Assembly (NCBI RefSeq): GCF_900103445.1 | Contig: NZ_FNHS01000013.1 | Coordinates: 62,001 to 126,000, forward strand | Length of the DNA stretch: 64,000 bases | From: Methylobacterium phyllostachyos | Lineage (GTDB): Bacteria; Pseudomonadota; Alphaproteobacteria; Rhizobiales; Beijerinckiaceae | Direction: 5' to 3' | In this document: one piece after another, positions 42,023-50,213 of the stretch | Numbering within the stretch: position 1 is the first letter of the stretch | How the letters are laid out: each line of letters opens with the position of its first letter | The notes under the pieces: generated by a model | What the model was told of the DNA's origin: nothing | What the model saw: only the letters and a program-made list of their open reading frames with translations | Databases searched by the model: none | Program-made: the position numbers and the translations under genes

Positions 42023-43387
42023 ATGACGACGCGACAACCACCACGTGACGGCCCGAAGGGGCGCCGGCCCTCCTTCGGCAAGGCAAATTTCGGGACGGCG
42101 AAGGCTGAGGGCCGCGCCCGCACCGGCCCGCGGACCAGCGCCCGCGATGCCGCCGAGCGCGCTGCCCGAAACCGCGGCGACGACGCCGGAACGCGCGATC
42201 CCTGGGGGGGGCAGGAGACCGCCGCGGCTCCGGTCCGGCCGAAATCCCGCCCCGCGGCCGAGGGCACGCTGCCGCGTCGGCCGATACCAGGGGGGGCGCC
42301 GGGGCCGCGTCCACCCGCGAAGCGGCCCGAGGTTCCCGCCCCCGGCCCGACCCGGCGCGAGCAGCGCGCCGCCGCCTCCGCGACGCTCGCCTCCGGGGTC
42401 CAGACCCTGACGGTGGAGCCGGACGAGGCCGGCATGCGCATCGACCGGTTCCTCACCGCCCGGTTCCCGCTCCTGCCCTTCACCCGGGTGCAGAGCATCG
42501 TCCGCAAGGGCGAATTGCGGGTCGATGGCAAGCGCGCCAAGCCCAATGACCGCCTGGAACCCGGCATGAGCGTGCGGGTGCCGCCGCTGCGCCTCGATCA
42601 GCCCTCCGAGCGCCCGCGCAACCCCGCCCGCGAGCAGGACGACGCCACCTTCATCCGGTCGCTGATCCTTTACGAGGATGCCGACATGATGATCCTCAAC
42701 AAGCCCTTCGGCCTCGCGGTCCAGGGCGGCTCCGGGACGGTTCGGCACGTCGATGGCTTGCTCGCCGCCTTGACCGGCCCGGACGGCCAGAAACCCCGCC
42801 TCGTCCACCGGCTCGACAAGGATACGGCCGGCTGCCTGATCATCGCCAAGACCCGGCTCGCCGCCGCGACGCTAGCCAAGAGCTTCCGGTCCCGGGCTGC
42901 GCGAAAGATCTATTGGGCGCTTACCGCCGGCGTACCGCGGGTGCGCCAGGGGCGGGTCTCGACCTACCTCGCCAAGGAGGAGCCGACCGACGCCGACGCG
43001 CGGATGCGGGTCGCCAAGCACGGCGACGAGGGGGCGAGCCACGCCCTCACATACTACGCGATGGTCGATCAGGCGGCGCAGAAGCTGTCCTGGCTGTCGT
43101 TCAAGCCGGTGACCGGCCGCACGCACCAGCTGCGCGCCCACGCGGCCCATATCGGCCACCCGATCGTCGGCGACCCGAAATACTTTTCGGTGGAGAACTG
43201 GGAGCTGCCGGGCGGCATCCAGAACCGGCTTCACCTGCTCGCCCGGCGGATCGTGATCCCGCACCCGCGCACCGGCAAGCCCGTTGACGTGAGCGCGCCG
43301 CTTCCGCCCCACATGGCCCAGAGCTGGAACCTGCTCGGCTTCGACGCCACCCGCTACGACCCGATCGTCGAGGCGCCGGAGGCTTGA
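42023..43387 (+). CDS. RluC-type pseudouridine synthase with long disordered N-terminus
   Basis: A 454-residue RNA pseudouridine synthase. An S4-like RNA-binding domain spans about residues 132-195 (DEAGMRIDRFL, QSIVRKGELRVDGKRAKPNDRLEPG). The catalytic domain has RLVHRLDKDTAGC with catalytic Asp265, and KPVTGRTHQLRAHAAHIGHPIVGDPKYF near the end. The first 115 residues are Arg/Pro/Ala/Gly-rich and probably unstructured, making the protein longer than E. coli RluC (319). RluC-type enzymes modify 23S rRNA; which uridines is not decided by sequence. The ATG at 42023 is preferred (GGCGGA upstream); in-frame alternatives exist at 41975 and 42005. Confidence 0.9.
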   Translation: MTTRQPPRDGPKGRRPSFGKANFGTAKAEGRARTGPRTSARDAAERAARNRGDDAGTRDPWGGQETAAAPVRPKSRPAAEGTLPRRPIPGGAPGPRPPAKRPEVPAPGPTRREQRAAASATLASGVQTLTVEPDEAGMRIDRFLTARFPLLPFTRVQSIVRKGELRVDGKRAKPNDRLEPGMSVRVPPLRLDQPSERPRNPAREQDDATFIRSLILYEDADMMILNKPFGLAVQGGSGTVRHVDGLLAALTGPDGQKPRLVHRLDKDTAGCLIIAKTRLAAATLAKSFRSRAARKIYWALTAGVPRVRQGRVSTYLAKEEPTDADARMRVAKHGDEGASHALTYYAMVDQAAQKLSWLSFKPVTGRTHQLRAHAAHIGHPIVGDPKYFSVENWELPGGIQNRLHLLARRIVIPHPRTGKPVDVSAPLPPHMAQSWNLLGFDATRYDPIVEAPEA

Positions 43388-43527
43388 GCCGAGCCACGGC
43401 CCGTCGCGGATCACGATCCGAAGGTCTTCCGGCCCCCTGTCTTGGCAACCGCGGGCGCCGCCTCATATGCTGCCCCGCGCCGCGGATTCACGCGGCGCTG
43501 TTCTCCGGCTTTTCGAGACCCTGACGC

Positions 43528-43932
43528 ATGAAGCTCGCGATGCTGGCCTGCCTCGCCGCCCTGTGCCTTGCCGGGCCGATCGCGCATGCCGCCCCAGGCG
43601 AGGCGTCCAGGCCGGCGGTTCCGGCACACGGGCAACCGGTCGAGGCGTCGGCGTCGCATCCGGCGGCGACCGCCGGCGAGGCCGGACCGCGACAGGGCGT
43701 CAGCGCCCGTATCGAGCGCCGCCGCCGCTCCTATGCGGCCTGCAACCGGGCCTCGCATCAGCGCGGGCTGCGCGGCGGCAAGCGCCGGCGGTTCCTGATC
43801 CGCTGCCGACTCGGTTACGAGCGGACCCGCGGCCAAACGGGGCAATCCGCGGGGCCATCGACGGGACAACCGGCGGCTCCATCGACGGGGCAGGCCGCCG
43901 GACAGCCGGCGCAGCCCGGCCGGAAGCCGTGA
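43528..43932 (+). CDS. Exported basic protein with short tandem repeats
   Basis: A 134-residue protein with a signal peptide (MLACLAALCLAGPIAHA). The mature part is Pro/Ala/Gly-rich, with one compact basic stretch, RRRRSYAACNRASHQRGLRG and then RRFLIRCRLGYER. Its paired Cys around a Lys/Arg segment loosely recalls the PsiF repeat. The C-terminus holds short repeats of the type PSTGQPAAPSTGQAAGQPAQPG, mirrored in the DNA (CCATCGACGGG units). Function unknown. It sits between the pseudouridine synthase and the HAD phosphatase, all on the plus strand. Confidence 0.65.
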   Translation: MKLAMLACLAALCLAGPIAHAAPGEASRPAVPAHGQPVEASASHPAATAGEAGPRQGVSARIERRRRSYAACNRASHQRGLRGGKRRRFLIRCRLGYERTRGQTGQSAGPSTGQPAAPSTGQAAGQPAQPGRKP

Positions 43933-43975
43933 TGTGGTCCCGCGCGCGTCCGCGGTCCCGGCTCCGAAATTCGCG

Positions 43976-44638
43976 ATGAGGCTCGTCGTCTTCGATGTCG
44001 ACGGCACGCTCGTCGACAGCCAGCATCTGATCGTGGCGGCGCAGGGACTCGCCTTCGCGGAGAACGGCCTGCCCGCCCCTGGGCGACGGGAGGCTCTGTC
44101 GGTGGTGGGCCTTTCCCTGCCGCAGGCGTTCCGCCGCCTCGTCGGCGATGACGGGCCGATCGCCGAGCTCTCGGAAAGTTACAAGCTCGCCTACAACCGG
44201 CTGCGGCTCGATCCCGCCTACGAGGAGCCGCTCTTCCCCGGCATGGCCGACCTCCTGGCCCGGCTGCATGCCCGTGACGATGTCTTGATCGGTCTGGCCA
44301 CCGGCAAGTCCCGGCGCGGCGTCGACCGGCTGGTCGCGCATCACGGTTGGGGGGATTGGTTCGTCACCACGCAGAGCGCCGACGACGCACCGTCGAAGCC
44401 TGATCCGACCATGCTCCAGCAGGCCATGAGCGAGGCTGGCTGCCCCCCCGAGGCGACCGTGATGGTCGGCGACACCACCTTCGATATCGCCATGGGAGTC
44501 GCGGCCGGCGCCGAAGCTGTTGGGGTCGCCTGGGGTTACCACCCGCCCGACGCGCTCTACGGGGCGGGCGCCGCGACCGTGGTGCCGAGCGCCGGTGCCC
44601 TGGAAGCCCGCTTGTTCGACGCCGCGATGCCGCTCTGA
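43976..44638 (+). CDS. HAD-IA hydrolase (phosphoglycolate phosphatase-like)
   Basis: A 220-residue HAD-superfamily phosphatase with a small alpha-helical cap. Motif I DVDGTLVDS is at 6-14 with the nucleophile Asp6 and acid Asp8; motif II ATGKSRRG near 102; motif III KPDPTM near 141; motif IV VGDTTFDIAMG near 163. The cap region begins SQHLIVAAQGLAFAENGL. It may clear phosphoglycolate or another small phosphate ester. In many alphaproteobacteria such a gene precedes the ATP12 chaperone gene as it does here, 46 bases upstream, so they may share a transcript. Confidence 0.9.
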   Translation: MRLVVFDVDGTLVDSQHLIVAAQGLAFAENGLPAPGRREALSVVGLSLPQAFRRLVGDDGPIAELSESYKLAYNRLRLDPAYEEPLFPGMADLLARLHARDDVLIGLATGKSRRGVDRLVAHHGWGDWFVTTQSADDAPSKPDPTMLQQAMSEAGCPPEATVMVGDTTFDIAMGVAAGAEAVGVAWGYHPPDALYGAGAATVVPSAGALEARLFDAAMPL

Positions 44639-44684
44639 GGCCGCGAGGCTCGCGTGCGCGCCCCGGAACGCCTATCTCGCCTTC

Positions 44685-45476
44685 ATGAGCGATGAGACGA
44701 CAGATTGGCTCGGCCAGCCGGGCGACGACGCCAAGCCCGATCCGGTGCGGGCCGCCCGCGGCCACGCCAAGCCCGCCCTGCCCCGGCGGTTCTACAAGGA
44801 GGCCGGCTTCTCGGAGGATCCGGACGGGTTCCGCCTGATGCTCGACGGCCGTGCGGCCAACACCCCCGCCCGCAACCCGCTGCGCCTGCCGACCCGGGCC
44901 CTGGCCGAGTCGGTTGCGGCCGAGTGGGCGGCCCAGGAGACGCAGATCGATCCCGCCAGGATGCCCCTCACCCGGCTCGCCAACACGGCGATCGACGGCG
45001 TCGCCCCCCGGCTGGACGCCGTGGCCTCCGACCTGTGCGCCTATGCCGGCACCGATCTCGTCGCCTACCGGGCCGGAGATCCGGAGAGGCTGGTCGCCGC
45101 GCAGGCCGCGGCCTGGGACCCGATCCTCGACTGGGCGCGGGAGAGCTTGGGCGTTCGACTGATTCTCAGCGAGGGCGTGATGCACGTGATGCAGCCGTCC
45201 GATACCGTGCGGGCGCTGTCCGATGCGGTGTCCCGGGTCACCGACCCGTTCCGCTTGGCCGGCCTGCACACGCTGACGACCCTCAGCGGCTCGTTGCTGA
45301 TCGCCCTGGCGGTGCTGGAGGGACGGCTCACCCCAGCTGAGGCCTGGGCCGCGGCCCATGTCGATGAGACCTATCAGGCACAGGTCTGGGGCCGGGATGC
45401 CGAGGCAGAGGCCCGTCTCGAAGCTCGTCGCACCGAGTTCGAGGCCGCAGCCGCGTTCGTGGAGGCGCGCCGCTGA
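44685..45476 (+). CDS. ATP12 family chaperone
   Basis: A 263-residue homologue of mitochondrial Atp12, which assists assembly of the F1 ATP synthase alpha subunit. Recognisable blocks are RRFYKEAGF near the N-terminus, FRLMLDGRAANTPARNPLRLPTRALAESVAAEWAAQ, DPARMPLTRLANTAIDGV and the acidic DLCAYAGTDLVAYRA. The ATG giving MSDETTDWLGQPGDD begins the family sequence; the frame is open upstream only through the HAD gene region in another frame. Alphaproteobacteria are the bacterial group where ATP12 is common, which fits the taxonomic call. Confidence 0.92.
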   Translation: MSDETTDWLGQPGDDAKPDPVRAARGHAKPALPRRFYKEAGFSEDPDGFRLMLDGRAANTPARNPLRLPTRALAESVAAEWAAQETQIDPARMPLTRLANTAIDGVAPRLDAVASDLCAYAGTDLVAYRAGDPERLVAAQAAAWDPILDWARESLGVRLILSEGVMHVMQPSDTVRALSDAVSRVTDPFRLAGLHTLTTLSGSLLIALAVLEGRLTPAEAWAAAHVDETYQAQVWGRDAEAEARLEARRTEFEAAAAFVEARR

Positions 45477-45602
45477 ACCGGGCGCGCTCGCAAGAGATGC
45501 AGGCGCGCAACATTCAGAAACTTGCGGCGCGTCCACGGTGCCGCCGGCTGACTCCGCATCGGGACTGATCTAGGGTCCGGTTCTGTTGTGTGCGAATCGA
45601 CT

Positions 45603-45914
45603 ATGCGCGCCGCCGAGCTCGTCCAAAGCAATTTTGAGGAGGAGAGGGCCGCGCTCACCGCGCGTATACAGTTCTGCGGCGGGCGACAGGCGCGCTACGC
45701 GGTCTTCGACGATCTCGTGAGTCTCGAAGACCGGGCCCTGGCCGCGGGAGCCCCCGCCGTGACCTTGCGGAAGATTGCGGAAGTCCGCTTTCTGGCCGGG
45801 ATCCTGCGCGACGCGGTTCGCCCTCGCCCGGTCCCGTCCCTGCGGACCTTGCTGCGGGCGTATGAATCCACGAAGGCGCGCCAACACGCGGCCGTGACTG
45901 TACGGGAAGCCTGA
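45603..45914 (+). CDS. Hypothetical protein (103 aa)
   Basis: A 103-residue frame starting MRAAELVQSNFEEERAALTAR. It looks helical and soluble, with SLEDRALAAGAPAVTLRKIAEVRFLAGILRDAV and a short basic tail. No domain recognised. A GTG five codons upstream is an alternative start; neither has a strong ribosome binding site. It converges on the glutathione peroxidase gene 19 bases away. Codon usage is similar to the neighbours, so it is likely real. Confidence 0.55.
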   Translation: MRAAELVQSNFEEERAALTARIQFCGGRQARYAVFDDLVSLEDRALAAGAPAVTLRKIAEVRFLAGILRDAVRPRPVPSLRTLLRAYESTKARQHAAVTVREA

Positions 45915-45933
45915 AGGCCCCTCCAGGCCCGAT

Positions 45934-46425
45934 TCACGCCGTCGCGGAGAGCGCTGTCTTCAGGTCGCTTTCCAGATCGGCCGGCTTGGTCGCGGGGGCG
46001 TAGCGGGCGATGACACGGCCATCACGGCCTACCAGGAACTTCGTGAAGTTCCACTTCACCGCCCGTGTCCCGAACAGACCGGGCTTGGCGCGGGTGAGGT
46101 AAGCGTAGAGTGGCTCGGCGTTAGGCCCATTCACAGCGACCTTGGCGAGCACCGGGAAGCTCACAGCGTGGTTCAGGCTGCAGAACCGCGCGATCTCGGC
46201 GGCGTCGCCGGGCTCCTGGGCGCCGAACTGGTTGCAGGGAAAGCCCAGGATCGTCAGGCCCGCGTCGCGATACGTTCGCCAGAGGGCTTCGAGGCCGTCG
46301 TATTGTGGTGTGAAGCCGCAGCGCGAGGCCGTGTTGACGATCAGAAGCACTTGGCCGCGATGCTGCGCGAGGGGATAGGGCGTGCCGTCGGCGGCGGTGA
46401 CGCTGAAATCGTGAGCCGTAGTCAT
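45934..46425 (-). CDS. Glutathione peroxidase family protein
   Basis: A 163-residue thiol peroxidase of the GPx family, Cys rather than selenocysteine type. The catalytic residues are visible: Cys36 in NTASRCGFTPQY, Gln70 in NQFGAQEPG and Trp125-Asn126 in VKWNFTKFLV. FCSLNHAVSFPVLAKVAVNG is a standard family block. In bacteria such enzymes usually use thioredoxin as reductant. Cytosolic. The AT-richer 46430-46650 region upstream contains its promoter and that of the divergent DUF6894 gene. Confidence 0.93.
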   Translation of the reverse strand: MTTAHDFSVTAADGTPYPLAQHRGQVLLIVNTASRCGFTPQYDGLEALWRTYRDAGLTILGFPCNQFGAQEPGDAAEIARFCSLNHAVSFPVLAKVAVNGPNAEPLYAYLTRAKPGLFGTRAVKWNFTKFLVGRDGRVIARYAPATKPADLESDLKTALSATA

Positions 46426-46652
46426 ACGGGATCAGTCGGACAAACCGATCTGGTCCGCAAGATGCGTCGCTCGGCTCGCTCGGCTCGGCGGGACCAGTGC
46501 AAAGACGACTTGATAACCTAAGATGCTAATTTGGATTATATTCGCCGTATCGGTTTTTATGTATAGCCTCGTCAATTGCAGCGATAGGGCTCGGCACGGC
46601 TGCGAGCGAGGGTCATCCGTAGCCCCTGCCTGAACGTGATCAGGGTACGTCG

Positions 46653-46913
46653 ATGCCGCGCTTCTACTTCCACGTCCATGACGGCTGCTCCGCGCTGGAC
46701 TCGGAAGGAACCGAGTTGCCTGACCCACAGGCCGCCCGACTCGAAGCCATCCGGATCGCCGGGGACATCTTGAAGCATGACGCGCATCGGATCGTCCTGG
46801 GCGAGGATTGGTGGATCGAGGTCACCGACGATACGAACCTCATCCTGTTCCAGATGACGTTTCTGGTGGTCGAATCACCCGTAATGCGCAGGGCCGCCGG
46901 CGCGGAACGCTGA
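46653..46913 (+). CDS. DUF6894 family small protein
   Basis: An 86-residue protein beginning MPRFYFHVHDGCSALDSEGTEL and including PDPQAARLEAIRIAGDIL and the WWIEVTDDTNLILFQMTFLV block; this is the pattern of the DUF6894 proteins that occur in many copies in Methylobacterium and Bradyrhizobium. Function unknown. It lies in a less GC-rich patch and is transcribed divergently from glutathione peroxidase. It converges on the YkgJ-type gene 15 bases away. Confidence 0.8.
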   Translation: MPRFYFHVHDGCSALDSEGTELPDPQAARLEAIRIAGDILKHDAHRIVLGEDWWIEVTDDTNLILFQMTFLVVESPVMRRAAGAER

Positions 46914-46927
46914 GCGCGGCTGCCCGC

Positions 46928-47461
46928 TCAGGCCGGGACCTTCTCCACGTCGAAGCTCGGCCCCTGTGGCGTCATCCGCTCCCGCGAAACGATGCGCTCC
47001 TCGGCCGAGACGATTCCCAGGCTGACATCGCGGTCCGGAAGGACGACGGTGGTGGTCTTGTTCACATGGACCAGCACGTGCCGATGCAGCGGCACCGACG
47101 CGACGGCCCAGCGCTTGAGCTGTCCGTAATAGGGTTCCCGCCGCCATGCATTCGCCTGCCCGGGATCGACCTGCACGTTCATGTTGCGGGTGAGCGGATC
47201 CAGGGCGATCACCATCTTGGCGCGATCGGGCTTCCATTCCGGCCCGAGCCAGCTCTCCGTCATCCAGAGGCAGTGGAAGGCGCGGCAATGGTCTGGGCGG
47301 GTGGCGTGGATGGCGCAGCCCTGCCCGGCCCGCGTGTGGCGGCACCACTGGCCCGCCACGCTCTCGACCGCCGGGACGTCATAGACCTTGCAGCAGAGCG
47401 TGCAGGCGCCGCAGGCGCGGCCGGGGGCTGGTTGGGCGACGAAGGCTTCGGGGCTGAGCAT
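46928..47461 (-). CDS. YkgJ-family cysteine cluster protein
   Basis: A 177-residue protein with the zinc/iron-chelating Cys cluster of YkgJ-type proteins: RACGACTLCCKVYDVP near the N-terminus, then WCRHTRAGQGCAIHATRPDHCRAFHCLW, eight cysteines in all. It then runs into a region with TRNMNVQVDPGQANAWRREPYY. The ATG giving MLSPEAF is preferred over one nine codons upstream. Function of the family is not established; metal binding is likely from the Cys pattern. Divergent from the class III aminotransferase. Confidence 0.85.
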   Translation of the reverse strand: MLSPEAFVAQPAPGRACGACTLCCKVYDVPAVESVAGQWCRHTRAGQGCAIHATRPDHCRAFHCLWMTESWLGPEWKPDRAKMVIALDPLTRNMNVQVDPGQANAWRREPYYGQLKRWAVASVPLHRHVLVHVNKTTTVVLPDRDVSLGIVSAEERIVSRERMTPQGPSFDVEKVPA

Positions 47462-47564
47462 CGGGTATACAGCGCGTCCGGCATGCATCCGACAACGGCC
47501 GGAGGCGGGTCCGCCGGGCTACCTGCCGGTGCATCGGGTCGGTAGTGTGGCGGATCCCCTCGGC

Positions 47565-48971
47565 ATGAGGACCTTGCAGCCGATGCTCTCGAATCTCGCG
47601 ACCCGCGACGTCGAAACCCTGCTCCACCCCTACACCAACCTGTCGACGCACCGACAGACGGGCCCGCTGGTCCTCGAGCGCGGCCAGGGGGTCCATGTCT
47701 ACGACACGGAGGGGCGCGCCTATATCGAGGGCATGTCGGGCCTGTGGTGCACGGCGCTCGGCTACTCCAACGCCGAGCTCGTCGAGGCGGCGCAGGCACA
47801 GATGGCACGCCTGCCGTTCACCCACCTGTTCTCGGGCCGCAGCCACGATCCGGGGATCGAGCTCGCCGAGACGCTCAAGGAGCTGATGCCGGTCCCGACC
47901 TCGAAGATCTTCTTCACGTCGTCCGGGTCGGAGGCCAACGACACGCAGGTCAAGCTGACGTGGTACTACAACAACGCGCTCGGTCGGCCGAACAAGAAAA
48001 AGATCATCGCCCGGCAGAAGGGCTATCACGGGGTCACGGTGGCGAGTGCCTCGATGACCGGGCTGACGGCCAACCACGCCGATTGGGACCTGCCGCTGCC
48101 GGGCTTCCTGCACGTCTCGGCCGCCCACCATTACAGGGGCGCCGAAGCAGGCGAGAGCGAGGAGGCCTATTCGGCGCGGCTCGCGTCCGAGCTTGAGGAG
48201 ACCATCCTGCGCGAGGGGCCCGAGACGGTGGCGGCCTTCATCGCCGAGCCGGTGATGGGCGCGGGCGGGGCGATCGTGCCGCCCCAGGGCTATTTTGCCG
48301 CGATCCAGGCCGTGCTGGCGAAGTACGATGTCCGGCTGATCGCGGACGAGGTGATCTGCGGCTTCGGCCGGTGCGGCACGTGGTTCGGCAGCGAGGCGTT
48401 GGGTGTCCGGCCGGACTCGATCTCCTTCGCCAAGGCGCTCACCTCCGCCTACATGCCGCTCGGCGGTGTCAGCATCGACGAGCCGCTCTATCAGGCCATG
48501 ATCAGCCAGAGCGAGAAGCTCGGCACCTTCGGCCACGGCACCACCTATTCCGGCCATCCGGTGGCCGCCGCGGTGGCGCTGAAGGCGATCGAGATCTACC
48601 GGCGCGACCGGATCATCGAGGGCGCCGCCGAGAAGGCGCCGCACTTCCAGCGCCGCCTGTCGGCACTCACCGGGCACGCCATCGTGGGCGAGGCCAACGG
48701 CATCGGGCTGATCGGCGGGTTGGAGATCGTCGCCGACAAGGCGAGCAAGCGGCAATACGACCCGAAGAAGGGAGTTGCGGCCCGCTGCGTCGCCTTCGCG
48801 CAGGGCGAGGGGCTGATCGTGCGGGCGCTGGCCGGCGACCGCGTTGCCGTCTGCCCGCCGCTGATCATCACACCGGACGAGATCGACGCCCTGTTCGACC
48901 GGCTCGGCCGGGCGCTCGACCGGACCCGCGACTGGATCCGCGCCGAGGGGCTGGAGGCGATGCCGGGGTAA
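47565..48971 (+). CDS. Class III omega-aminotransferase
   Basis: A 468-residue PLP-dependent aminotransferase of the class III family. Blocks include HPYTNLSTHRQTGPLVLERGQG, GMSGLWCTALGYSNAEL, FFTSSGSEANDTQVKL, RQKGYHGVT, LIADEVICGFGRCGTWFGSE and SFAKALTSAYMPLGGV with PLP Lys290; GTTYSGHPVAAAVALKAIEI follows. It looks most like the omega-amino acid:pyruvate or putrescine:pyruvate aminotransferases used in polyamine or beta-alanine catabolism; the substrate is not settled. Two in-frame ATGs (47565, 47583) are possible starts. It has no pathway neighbours here. Confidence 0.88.
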   Translation: MRTLQPMLSNLATRDVETLLHPYTNLSTHRQTGPLVLERGQGVHVYDTEGRAYIEGMSGLWCTALGYSNAELVEAAQAQMARLPFTHLFSGRSHDPGIELAETLKELMPVPTSKIFFTSSGSEANDTQVKLTWYYNNALGRPNKKKIIARQKGYHGVTVASASMTGLTANHADWDLPLPGFLHVSAAHHYRGAEAGESEEAYSARLASELEETILREGPETVAAFIAEPVMGAGGAIVPPQGYFAAIQAVLAKYDVRLIADEVICGFGRCGTWFGSEALGVRPDSISFAKALTSAYMPLGGVSIDEPLYQAMISQSEKLGTFGHGTTYSGHPVAAAVALKAIEIYRRDRIIEGAAEKAPHFQRRLSALTGHAIVGEANGIGLIGGLEIVADKASKRQYDPKKGVAARCVAFAQGEGLIVRALAGDRVAVCPPLIITPDEIDALFDRLGRALDRTRDWIRAEGLEAMPG

Positions 48972-49094
48972 ACCGGTCCCGCACCGGCCTTTCCCGGACG
49001 TCTGGAACGAAGTGAAAGGTCATCCGGGAACTAGCACGAAGCGTCGCGAAGCGCCCATCCAGATCAACTGGTGCCGCTGGCGCCGCGCTTCGAG

Positions 49095-49144
49095 TGCTGG
49101 CTCCCGGGTCGCATTCCGCTGACGCTGCATGCGCTCGGGAGAGG
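49095..49144 (+). repeat. Dispersed repeat, family 2, copy B
   Basis: Bases here read TGCTGGCTCCCGGGTCGCAT then TCCGCTGACGCTGCATGCGC and match the reverse complement of 29437-29486 at most positions. The copy lies in the 214-base gap between the aminotransferase and the LysR gene. Neighbouring bases 49020-49090 contain other short GC-rich repeats but no gene. Confidence 0.65.
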
Positions 49145-49185
49145 GCGCGCGTCACGGGTCCGGACGCCGCTTCCGAACTGCGCGC

Positions 49186-50106
49186 TCAGCTTAACCCGCT
49201 GGAACGGCTGGTCCGCAAACCCTCCGAGGCCAGATGGCGCGCCAGCGCCTCCACGAACAGGCGCGTCCGTGGCGGTGTCCCGGCTGCCCCGAGCCACACG
49301 GCCTGAACCAGGATCGGCGGGGGCTCGAACTCAGCCAGGACGATCGTCAGGCGGCCGCGATCAAGATCCCCCTGGATCTGCCAGAGCGGTGCGAGGCCGA
49401 GGCCGGCGCCGGCTGCGACGGCCGCATTGGCCGCGGTGGCGTCGTTGCAGCGGAGGGTCCCGCGCACAGGGACGTGCGCGGGACGGCCATCGATCACGAC
49501 CGGCCACGAATCGCCTTCGGGTCCGAAGGTGCGGACGACGCAAACGTGCACGGCGAGGTCCTCCGGCCGCTGCGGCACGCCACGGCGCGCGAGATAGTCG
49601 GGCGCGGCGAACATCACCCGGCGCAGTTGCGCGAGGGGGCGGATCTTGAGCTGGGGCGGACCGGGGTCGCCGATCCGGATCGCGACATCGAGCCGGTCGT
49701 CGACGAGATTGGCCAGCGCATCCGAGAGGACCAGCTCGATCTCAAGGCCTGGATACAGTTCGAGGAACGCGACACAGGCTGGGACGACGTACCGGGGGGC
49801 GAACAGCCCGGGTGCGCCGACCCGCAACGTGCCGGCGACGCGCGCACTGTCGCGGCCGATCTCCGTGCAGGCATGCTCAATGTCGGTCAGCGCCGCCTTG
49901 ATGCGGGCCTGGAAGGCGAGGCCCGCCGCGGTCGGCTGCAGGCGACGCGTGGTGCGGCGGACCAGTTCGACCCCGAGGTCGCCCTCCAGCCCCGAGAGCG
50001 CGCGGCTCACCGATTGCAGCGAGATGCCGAGATGCCGGGCGGCGGCCGTCAGGCTGCCGCGATCGACGATTTCGACAAAGGCTCGGTAGCGTTCCAGGCT
50101 CGACAT
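49186..50106 (-). CDS. LysR family transcriptional regulator
   Basis: A 306-residue LysR regulator. The N-terminal helix-turn-helix is at about 5-62 (RYRAFVEIVDRGSLTAAARHLGISLQSVSRALSGLE). The effector domain contains GTLRVGAPGLFAPRYVVPACVAFLELYPGLEIELVLSD and GLGLAPLWQIQGDL. It is divergent from an MFS transporter gene with a 107-base gap carrying a nine-base inverted repeat, so the usual arrangement of a LysR protein controlling a neighbouring efflux pump applies. An in-frame GTG nine bases upstream is an alternative start. Confidence 0.92.
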   Translation of the reverse strand: MSSLERYRAFVEIVDRGSLTAAARHLGISLQSVSRALSGLEGDLGVELVRRTTRRLQPTAAGLAFQARIKAALTDIEHACTEIGRDSARVAGTLRVGAPGLFAPRYVVPACVAFLELYPGLEIELVLSDALANLVDDRLDVAIRIGDPGPPQLKIRPLAQLRRVMFAAPDYLARRGVPQRPEDLAVHVCVVRTFGPEGDSWPVVIDGRPAHVPVRGTLRCNDATAANAAVAAGAGLGLAPLWQIQGDLDRGRLTIVLAEFEPPPILVQAVWLGAAGTPPRTRLFVEALARHLASEGLRTSRSSGLS

Positions 50107-50174
50107 CGGTCTCACGCCTTTCGCAAGAGTCTATCACGAGCCAAGTTTATTGTCGTCCATAACTCCGGGACCTA

Positions 50175-50202
50175 GAATTTGATGATCATTGTGATCAAAT
50201 TC
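50175..50202. promoter_or_regulatory. Inverted repeat between LysR and MFS genes, probable operator
   Basis: GAATTTGAT at 50175-50183 and ATCAAATTC at 50194-50202 are perfect nine-base arms with a ten-base spacer that itself contains GATCATTGTG. It is AT-rich and centrally placed between the divergent genes, 12 bases before the MFS start codon. The T-N11-A core expected in LysR sites can be placed inside it. Binding by the adjacent regulator is inferred. Confidence 0.6.
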
Positions 50203-50213
50203 GGCAGGTCTCC

